Positions 31,049-39,458 of a stretch of DNA of 39,458 nucleotides are shown piece after piece. Source of the stretch: Silene noctiflora (lineage: Eukaryota > Streptophyta > Magnoliopsida > Caryophyllales > Caryophyllaceae); contig VHZZ01002020.1 of the NCBI GenBank assembly GCA_009801015.1, forward strand, positions 14,136 through 53,593. Reading direction: 5' to 3'. A program made the translations under genes and the position numbers. The notes under the pieces were generated by a model. The model worked only from the letters and a program-made list of their open reading frames with translations. It did not search any database and was not told the origin of the DNA. The first letter of the stretch is position 1; the number at the start of each line of letters is the position of its first letter.

Positions 31049-33139
31049 ATGTTGAGCAGAAGATCATCATTCAAAAACCAAACATGCCCTGTTATTAAAA
31101 AATCAGATGCTACTCCGAAACCAATGGAGACAGCAACTACCACAACCGCGATTCCATCATCACTGCCTCAATCTCAATTAACCAAATTTACTCAAAAACC
31201 CGATAATTTTAGTCATCGAGAATATGGTCATCACGAATATGGTCGTGATCTACAACCACTACCTCGCACTCAATCAACCAAATTTATAGAAAAAACCACT
31301 AGTATTGGTCACCGAGATTACAGTCATGATCATTATCCATTGTCTCGCATTCAATCAACCAAAGTAACAGATAGTGTTGGTCACCAAGGATATGGTCATG
31401 GTCACCTACAACCATTGCCGCACACTCAATCAACTAAAGTTACACCAACAACCAATAATGTTGGTTCTCAAGGATATGAACATGGCATTCAATCAACCAA
31501 TTTTGCACAGAGAACCAATAGCATCGGTCATCAAGGCCATGGTCATGACTTGCAACCACTAGCTCGCACTCAATCAGCCAAAGTGACCCAAAAAATGAAT
31601 AGTATCGGCCATCAAAAATATGGTCAAGACCTACAACCATTGCCTCGCGCTCAATCAACCAAGCTCCCACAAAAAACCAATAGTGTAGGTCACCATGAAT
31701 ATGGCCATAGCTCACAATTGGCATTACCAAAGAAACCTGCCCCTATAATAGAATTTCCTGTATCTCCTGAGCTTGATGAGCTGGTGGTCGGTGAAGGGAT
31801 CACAAACGCAAACCACCCACAACATAAGATGGTTTATTTGAATCTTCCAAACCCCTTCACTTGTATGGGTTGCAAGGAGTATGGTGCAGGCCCGCGGTTC
31901 AGCTGTCAACAATGCAACTTTGAACTTCATGACTTCTGTGCTTTGGCCCCTCGTGTTCTCAAGGCTCATCCTCTCCACTCACAGCACCAGCTCCTTTTCA
32001 ATCCCAAACCAGGTTACTTCACATAAATAAATACTCTTCTAATTACTCTTATTTGATATAATTAGAACTCAAACACAGCTAAAAAGCTTTTAATTATTCC
32101 TTAACAAACTACCAACATGATTTGCAAATTTCGTACTAGAACATTTTATATCTTAATTTTGCATAGATGTGTCAGTAAATTTTTCTTAGACGAAACCTTC
32201 TGCGTAAAAACTACCCTTGGCCTCAAAAGGGTCCTATATATGGTGGGGCAACTGGGTTGAAGTACCAAACCTCGCTATGCTGTCAGCACAACGAGGCTGA
32301 TTTAAGAAATCCCGCTTTGATTTAGTGAGCAATTTTGCATGACTATGCATAAAGTTGAAAATACAGAGTATAGGCGAAAAAAAGGGGTCAATTAAGAGGC
32401 AAACGTAAGGCCCCTACAAGATATATCGTATCAATTTTTTTTTTAAAGTTTATTCTTATTCCAACTACAATGTTTTCGCCGATTATTCCCGTTCTTTTTC
32501 CCTGAAATTTAAGCTAATTACACTTTGCTGCCTCGATATCTCACTGATTCCACTTTGGTAACCCAACTAGCATTTCAGAAATGGTCTGTTCAAACACCAT
32601 ATCATGAAATTAAAGCACAAAGTTTATTTGTAGGTAAAACAGGGATATTAAGATCAAAGTGTGATGTATGTGGGAAGCCAACAAGGGGCTATTTATTCCA
32701 CTGCAGTGCTTGCAGCTACCAGTTGCACCCAAGTTGTGCCATGCTATCAAACAAGATGAAATTCCCAACACACCCTCACCCTCTACTCATCCTACCGGCC
32801 TCTACTAACTCTCTCCTAAGTGGTGACCCGGGGGAGCTACCCTGCGCCGAGTGCAAGAGGAAGAGGTCAGGGCAGGTGTACCGTTGCACAGTGTGTGACT
32901 ACTATCTTCATGCTGCCTGTGCCAAGAACATGGTCAATGGGCTCCATGAGAATGGGATCAAGGGTCTCGACAAGCCAAGTGTGCTTGGGGTGGCTGCCAA
33001 GATAGCGTCTCATGTAGTCGTTGGGTTCATGGGAGGACTCATTGAAGGCCTAGGTGAAGGGTTGGGTGAAGCTCTTTCTCAGAACTTTGTCAAAGGAAGA
33101 TGTAACAGTACTAGAAAATCACTATATCCTGGTAATTAG
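31049..33139 (+). CDS. Repeat-containing triple C1/DC1 zinc-finger protein, complete
   Basis: Exons are 31049-32012 and 32634-33139 (GT-AG, phase 1), together 489 aa. The splice joins NPKP-G to KTGILRSKCDVCGK, uniting two modules that each fragment would truncate. Residues 45-229 are about seven degenerate tandem repeats of 21-33 aa (core TKxTQKTNSIGHQxYGH then LQPLPRTQS). Three Cys/His modules follow: about 256-300 (C272, C275, C286, C289, H294, C297), 307-357 (C331, C334, C345, C348, H353, C356) and 368-418 (C392, C395, C406, C409, H414, C417). Each fits the plant DC1/C1 zinc-binding pattern. The C-terminus has a Gly-rich hydrophobic stretch (GVAAKIASHVVVGFMGGLIE). Plant DC1 proteins are mostly uncharacterised, and some take part in stress and defence responses. 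No signal peptide or kinase domain is seen. The gene converges with LHCB7. Confidence 0.9.
31181..31735 (+). repeat. Coding tandem repeat, about 81-bp unit
   Basis: Roughly seven in-frame units within exon 1 of the C1-domain gene share CAATCAACCAAA at the unit border and GGTCAT/GGTCAC with TATGGTCA in the middle. Unit length varies between about 63 and 99 bp, always in multiples of three, so the frame is kept. Confidence 0.85.
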
Positions 33140-34993
33140 CTTGGCAAAAGTTGACCGGTCAAGTGACTTAATTATTCTGTTCGAGTACCTTTCAATATAA
33201 ATGGACCAGGCGAGTTGGGTCTATTTTGCAAGTTCTAGGCTAAAAGATGAAAGTCTGCCTAGATGATAATATACATCATGTTTGAATTTCAATGTCAGTT
33301 AAGATGACATATTAGGTTTCTTCAAGTGGTGGCTTGATACATGCTTCTTCTTACCAGTCTTATTTGCCTTCATCTGTATAGAAATGTGTATATTGCTGTC
33401 CCATGTCCAAATTAATGTAATGTACATTGGTTGTGATTTTGCTACGAGTTACTCTCAACCGTACTTCCTAGAGGAAAGAGTTCAGATTCATTCCAGAAGC
33501 AGAAGAGTCATAGTCCGGGTTGTTTATCATTTATAACAGTATTTATTTCACGCATACAACACTCTCAAATGAGTTTATTTTTATTTTTACTTTTTACTTC
33601 ATGTGTGTTCCAACTAATTTCAACCATCACATATAGGCTCATGCAGGAAGCTTAACGGATTAGATATTTGGGGAGCTGGGATGTGCCGCGTGTCTTAAAG
33701 CTATATTCTGGTTAGCTTTTTAATCCTATACTGCAGTATAGATCGAAAAATAGAAGTATAAGAATCTGGATGGGGCATCAGCCATGGCCAAGTTGCCTTG
33801 TTGGGCCATACACTAAGCCACCCTCCATGGCCGTGTCTCAAAGACCCAATGAGAATTGTTGGCCTGATAACATTGACATGTCCTAGAATTTTTTATAGGC
33901 ATGTGGTGCAGCGGTGTGCTATCAAACATCTTATACATATGAATAAATCATGTATTCACCAAAATTATTAAAAAAAACTTGAAATGGTGCCCAAAATAAA
34001 GCTTAAAAGTAGGCATCAAGCTCGATTTATAAGGAATGCAACAGTTTGAAAACTCAAGAAAATAAAAACTTAAGAAAAGAGGAGTCGAATCAGCGAGTAA
34101 GTAGTACCTCAGGTCGTTGAGAGTTCAAGACCAGACATTTTGAGCCGAGCACTTAAATGAAGCTACAAAGAACAGACCATCCATCAGAGTCTCCAGCGAA
34201 CAATGCAACAAGCTCCAAGGCTGAAATGCCACCTTCCATAGCAACATGCCAAGACTGCCTCGTATGACATGATCCAATTTTATGTACAAGTTCTTTTACC
34301 GTACCCTGTGTTGCTAATTCAATATTTGCAATCCACTAGATATACACTAAAATAACAACATTACTAAAATGCCTTGGAAGTTTTCATTTGACGAGATAAT
34401 GGACTTCGAACATAAGTGATTCATAAAACTGATCTGTCCCACATCCACTAAGGAGGAAAAAAAATAACTACTTCATAAGCACAAAGGATGTTTCATTCTA
34501 CACTTCAATACTTCAATTTGGCAACAAGACACATATCCTAAACTAAGACACAACATGCCGCTTAAACACTTATTTTACCCAAATTATTAATTAAATTTTA
34601 CACAAAAATAGTGTCTCACATTGCATCCTACACTTTCACAACTAAGTCGAAGTAACATGTTTCATCCCCAAACTGATTGGCAAATGAAGGTGATAAAGTC
34701 TCTCATCATCCTGGAGTATGACACTCACCTGTGAGTACACATTACAGGAGGTATTTGAACAATATATGCAATCTTCCCCAGCGTTTTACCGGATAGAAGC
34801 AGTCCACCAAATTTTACAACATCAACATTCAGCTGAAAGGGCAAGGACAGTTATGTGCCCTTTGCTTTCGTGATCAGACAACTCAGGTGAGAAATATACA
34901 AGAGTGGAGGATTGAATGAACAAGGACTACTATGAGTAATAAAGATTAAAGAAAGGGAAGATATGATGGATATACAGCAATAATAACAGATAA
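33140..34993. other. Convergent intergenic region / 3' UTRs
   Basis: It lies between the stops of the C1-domain gene (+) and LHCB7 (-). No protein-like frame, RNA gene or clear transposon end is seen. It should include both poly(A) regions. Confidence 0.55.
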
Positions 34994-37900
34994 TCACATA
35001 GACTTGATGAGTGACAGCAGGTTGTTGTGCAATGGATCAGAGATGTGGTCGACAAGGTTTTGTATGGGTCCTTTACCGGTCAATGCCGCTTGAATATAAA
35101 AACCTAACCAAGCAACCATAGCTAATCGGCCATTCTTCATTTCCTTCACTTTCAGTTCTTCGAAAGCAACAGGATCATTAGCTAGATTCAAGGGGTCAAA
35201 AAGAATTCCTCCTGGATAATTAATATCACCAGGTAAGAAAATTCCCAGGGGTTCCAAAGCTTCAATTCCACAGTATCGTGCATACTCTGGTCCCACCTGC
35301 TCAAGTATGGTTAGGTCATAAACTCATAACAATAAAACAAATGCATAACAATGAAGAGTTGGGCTTGGAGGTTGGAGTTAGGACGGTTGCAGAGCTAACA
35401 ATGTTAATAAACCCTAAATGAAAAGCCTGCTAATCCAACCTAGTTAATGTGGCATAAGCATAACAGTGTTTTCTACGAAGTTAATTAGTTCGACAAACAA
35501 AGATCAACCTAATTATCCCCAAGACGGCGAAATATATCATTTTTCACTCCAACATCATGCTGAAAGAGGAAAAAGGAAGAAACACAGCCAAAAAAACGTC
35601 ATGCATGAAGGAGAAAGTGAGAAACTGGTCTCAAACAAGAATCCAAAAACTAAACAATTTTCATGAAGGGCATTTAACCTGGCTCATCTTGAGCATAATG
35701 TACATTAATGAAAGCTAGACCCTAGAGGTGGTAAAATAACAAATAGAAATTGGCGCCTTCAACAGTGTCACAATCCAACGAAATAAGAGTTTCAGCATTT
35801 GACAAAACAACATTTTTCAAATTAGAAAATTATGAAAAAAATTAAAGTTACCATGAGAAGGAATTGGCAAATAGCTATAACAATTATTCCTTGACTTCCT
35901 GCGAGGTGGAATCCTGGAATGCCAAGATAGTCAAGTGTATCTCCCTGAAAAGCAGCAGAGCAAAAAGAATAGATTAATATAGCATACTCAAGATTAAACA
36001 CATAACAAAATTGATCCAAGCCGAATAACCCGACACAAGACCTGTTTAGGCCTGGAATAACAAAAAAATGACCCCAAGCCAAAATTGAATGCAGATTGTA
36101 GCAAGCCTCCTCTGATGGATAAAATATTGATACGATATTGACCAAATCTTTGCAAATTTCACCCGAAACCACACGATCGGATAATGACCGATCTCAAATG
36201 AAACCAACTAACCCATAACAGACCGACTCAAAGTAACAACTGAGAAAGACCTCATGACATTTAATAACTCGACTAACTTAAAACCGACCCTAAATAATTA
36301 ACCTTCCAACCGGAAATGACCTGACATAAATTGATTCATACAGTAAATTTTTCGACCAGCAACTAAAACAAACCAATTCCGAAACAACTACATCCTATCT
36401 ATCAGACCCGAAGTGCATAAAATAACCGAAAGCTTATGATAGCTACTTAAGAGTCTAAAGGTTCGTGTAACAAGTGAATGTGCTAGATACATATTTCTAG
36501 CTTTATGGAGAAGATTGAAGTGGCTCTTTTGGCCATCTACAGTTACGCGGGCCTTAGAGGGGTTTGTCCTCCAATCCAATTCAGTCATCCACAACTTGTA
36601 TTGTGAGGATGTCCGTAAAAGAGAAAGAGAGAAATATTGTAAATTTTGTAATCCATCTATCTTGGGTGAGGTCTTGTAATTCTACTATCATATTATACTG
36701 GATGGTTCGACACAACCAAAGTTATTGTGTCTGGTTTGTCCATTTTTATTTGCAAGTTTTAATCTCTATCATAATGTCACACAGGGGAATACATGTTTTT
36801 CCCAACAATGTGAAATGGAAGTGTTTTAAAATGCATGTTTCTATGATCACAAGAGAACAGGAGAGAGTACAAGTATAACAAAATGATGCAATCTGATATT
36901 TGATACAACAGGGTGTACGTGATAGGAAAACACTTGCCTTAAGTTTTGAATAACCTACTCGCCACCAGATAGGTTCAGCAAAGTGAACTGTTCCACTGAG
37001 ATCTAATATTTCCGGAATTAGAGCACCAAACGCACCAAGCATAGCCCAGCGAGCATGAAGAATCTCAAAGCTGCACGTAATTACAATAGATGGTTTATTG
37101 ATCGAAGAAAGAAACTAAACTCCTGTGACAACAAACTACTTTTAAGAATGCTCCAAGAAGAGGACTGCTAAATTCTAGTTAATGTTCAAATGATAGAGTT
37201 TTCATAGATAATATATTTCAAATCAAATCTGTGCCTGCCCACAGATTTCCAGTGACCAAGTTTTTGACAAAAGAAATTCATGAGAAAAACAGGGATGGCT
37301 GAGCTAGAATTGTAGAAACTAAGCCTTTTCAGGGTAATACCTTTAAGTTTCTACAATGCCCACCCCTAAAGTGACAAAAAGATAACTTGAAAATGAGGGA
37401 GGAACGAGTGACCTAAGACGCACCATGAGCTGTCTGTAAGCAGGCGGAATGCGCACCCTCATGGCCATGTCAGACGACTTTGGTTACAAATGTGAGAGAA
37501 ATTTTTGCCATAGCCTCTACCCTCAACATTCATATCCTTAAGATAGAGAGTAATCTCATTAACAGTACCATCACTACCATGCCCACCCAGTAGTGGGCCC
37601 TAAAGTTTTTGTTACCGGATATATTTTTGAAAACTGTTTCATATTACACAAAAATATAGCCATTAAATTTCAATGAAATAAACTTAGGTAGAGGGAGACC
37701 AAAACAGACATGGCTGAGAGTTATAGAGCACGATATGAGATTTCTCGGGATTGACGAGGGGATGGTGTTGGAGAGGGCACAATGGAGGGAAATGATACAT
37801 GTGGATTTTTAGTTTTTGATGTTATTTAAAATATTTAATGTTTTTATTTATTTATTTATTTTTTTAAAAATAATTTGTTTGCTCTTTTCGGATTTAGTAC

Positions 37901-38984
37901 AAGTTTTTACCAACAACTTTTTATATATTAATACTTGTTTCACTTTTAAGGTACTCCGAACCCTTAAATTTTACTTCGATTTTCAAAATCGTTTTAATCT
38001 TTATTCTCGATTTAAATTCTAAGTTTTATAAAAGAAATCCGGACTTAGATTTTAAAACCTATAAGGCTACCTTGGCTTTTGTATTATGTTTCAATCCCCT
38101 TTTGTTTTTCACTTTTCCTTTTCTATATTTTTGCATTTTGAGGTGTGCGTTCACCCATGGACAGTTCTAAAGGATGATTCATGTCAGCCGACCCCAAACC
38201 ATTTTGGGATTAAGGCTCTATGATGTTGTAAACTTAGGTAATATACACAAAAATATATTTTGTTCTCTGGTGGCCGAGAGCCCCATAGTACTATAACGTG
38301 GATCTGCCAATGTACCAAACCTAAGATTAATTATGGAGCAGTTAGACTACCTTGAATCCTTGATGTTGATTTAAAAGAAAGATGAACAAAAGATGGCAGC
38401 CTATGTCCTATCACATTGCATCTTAGAGCAACGACTACAACACTGTCATTCTTTAGATCCATTATGTCTACACCTTGCACTTTCAATACGTACACAAATG
38501 AGTTAACATTGACACCCAAATCTCAAGCCATTGTCAAAAAATGTTCTTTTGACAAATGAATGAGCAACATAAAATAGTAACTTGAGATTTAAGCTTTTGC
38601 ATAGACAGCCTAGTAAGCAGATCATAGGGCTTCACACTCGACATCACACTACAATACTACTCCCTCTCACTCACTGGATTCATACCATTAGTTGAATATA
38701 TGTGAGGAGTACTTAATTCAAATGGTATGAAACCGGTGAATGGGAGGGAGTATATTATACAAGCATTGCACAGGTGGGCCAGCTATGAAAAATGCATCAC
38801 ACCCCGATTCAACAACAGTATATGCAAAGAAACATACTTGTAATAATTTTGCAGAGAACTAGGATCCTTTGCTAAACCTGCAACATCAAAGCCATAGTCC
38901 CCTGGCAGTTGGCCTCTTAGATGTGATGGATACTCAAAGGGTAGTGGGCCGAGCCACCGAGGACGATTTTCCCCATACCAACGA
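34994..38984 (-). CDS. LHCB7: LHCB7: chlorophyll a/b-binding antenna protein, 5' partial
   Basis: Exons in transcript order are 38838-38984, 36938-37070, 35852-35944 and 34994-35296 (TGA stop). They encode about 225 residues; the N-terminal exon(s) with the transit peptide lie beyond the window. Visible parts: [13 protein letters not shown]; first LHC helix [20 protein letters not shown] (E, H and R chlorophyll/ion-pair residues); [21 protein letters not shown]; second helix [31 protein letters not shown]; third helix with [20 protein letters not shown]; lumenal end [11 protein letters not shown] and SDPLHNN. The segments around [17 protein letters not shown] are what I remember as typical of LHCB7 (At1g76570), a rare photosystem-associated antenna of thylakoids. 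Phases agree at all junctions. The donor after exon 36938-37070 is GC (AAG|GCAAGT); the other junctions seen are GT-AG. Confidence 0.94.
37691..38228 (+). mobile_element. 5'-truncated RTE-clade LINE with 12-bp target duplication
   Basis: TAAACTTAGGTA occurs directly before (37679-37690) and directly after (38229-38240) a 538-bp insert. Frame 37693-37812 reads [15 protein letters not shown], then [14 protein letters not shown] and a TAG stop, the typical C-terminus of the plant RTE-type LINE reverse transcriptase protein. The 3' end has CATGTCAGCCGACCCCAAAC, TTTTGGGATTAAGGCT and a GATGTTG tail, again typical of RTE LINEs. It lies antisense in an LHCB7 intron. Confidence 0.85.
38660..38750. mobile_element. 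Short Stowaway MITE, near-perfect hairpin (91 bp)
   Basis: CTCCCTCTCACTCACTGGAT at the left and CTCCCTCCCATTCACCGGTT as the inverse of the right continue into TTCATACCATT in both arms. TA flanks both ends (38658-38659, 38751-38752). It lies within the first LHCB7 intron in the window. Confidence 0.85.
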
Positions 38985-39458
38985 CTACATAAAATGAGAT
39001 ACATCATAAGAAGCAAATAGAAAATACCACTATGAGTGCAGGCACCAAAATAGCAACCCCAAAGCATCATGCCACAATTTTAAGCAAGATTTGAAGGCAT
39101 TGCTTAGCATCTCGAAAAAAGCTAGCTCTATGGGTAAGCAGATAAAAAAGTCAAAAAAAAAAAAAAAAGTTGAGGATATCTGAAACGTGGAATGTCATGT
39201 ATATTGTCATTCTGAGGTTCAAGGACGACACACTTTGCATAGTTACTAACTTATTCCTACATGCAATTTATATCCCAAACGAACTAAAGACGGTACATTT
39301 CAGAAACAGGCCAAGGTAAAAGAACACACAATACACAAGTACAGATTAGCACAAACGTCGCAAAGGTCACTGTATCACTAAAGATCCAGTAATAAGAAAT
39401 TTTGGACAGTTGCAAATCAAGTTGACAAAGATGCATAACTATAAATAGACAGCTACAG
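38985..39458. other. LHCB7 upstream intron, window edge
   Basis: On the minus strand the acceptor TTATGTAG precedes the exon at 38984. I find no LHC N-terminus or transit-peptide-like frame in these 474 bases, so the earlier coding exon(s) lie outside. A poly-A run is at about 39157-39168. Confidence 0.6.

Noticed and set aside
31374..31978. Antisense and shifted frames over the C1-domain gene
   Set aside because: Shadows of the in-frame coding repeats and zinc modules; only the + frame starting at 31049 gives the zinc-finger protein.
1..39458. CRISPR arrays, operons, tRNA or rRNA genes
   Set aside because: No regularly spaced repeat-spacer pattern, no tRNA A/B-box cloverleaf and no rRNA sequence noticed; the DNA is eukaryotic with intron-rich genes.

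Overview
The window is plant nuclear DNA. It has intron-rich genes with GT-AG splice sites, AT-rich introns and intergenic DNA full of MITEs, Helitrons, LINE tails and Ty3/Ty1 relics, and a nuclear gene for a chloroplast antenna protein. The proteins are dicot-like. Repeats such as 'gagaccgtctta' and 'atccgtctta' remind me of Caryophyllales genomes, but the species is an inference only. Gene models were built by eye from splice sites, phase and remembered family sequences.

Layout: (1) 1-2500, a weakly supported pair of terminal exons at the left edge. (2) 2781-7047 (+), complete 3-exon gene for the homologue of the uncharacterized, hydroxyproline-rich-annotated Arabidopsis protein At1g76660 (437 aa). 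(3) 8265-27443 (-), complete 22-exon SKI3 gene (At1g76630 type, 1165 aa), the TPR scaffold of the cytoplasmic Ski complex that feeds mRNA to the exosome. Its introns are swollen by a 913-bp foldback element, an Athila-like ORF1 relic, a chromovirus 3' end, two non-autonomous Helitrons and several Stowaway-type MITEs. (4) 27444-31048, intergenic DNA with a probable solo LTR. (5) 31049-33139 (+), 2-exon gene for a 489-aa protein with three C1/DC1 zinc-finger modules behind about seven tandem His/Gln/Ser-rich repeats. (6) 34994-38984 (-), the last four coding exons of LHCB7 (At1g76570 type); the 5' end lies beyond the right edge. One LHCB7 intron appears to use a GC-AG splice pair, and another carries a clean 5'-truncated RTE LINE with a 12-bp target duplication.

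The three recognised genes match Arabidopsis loci lying within about ten gene numbers of each other on chromosome 1 (At1g76570, At1g76630, At1g76660), so the window is an old syntenic block into which a C1-domain gene and many transposons have come. The genes do not form a pathway: RNA decay, light harvesting and an unknown protein are simply linked. I found no CRISPR, tRNA or rRNA gene and no obvious new enzymatic system. The most notable structures are the paired Helitron relics flanking SKI3 exons 10-11, a MITE whose empty site survives in a neighbouring duplicate, and the repeat-plus-C1 protein.
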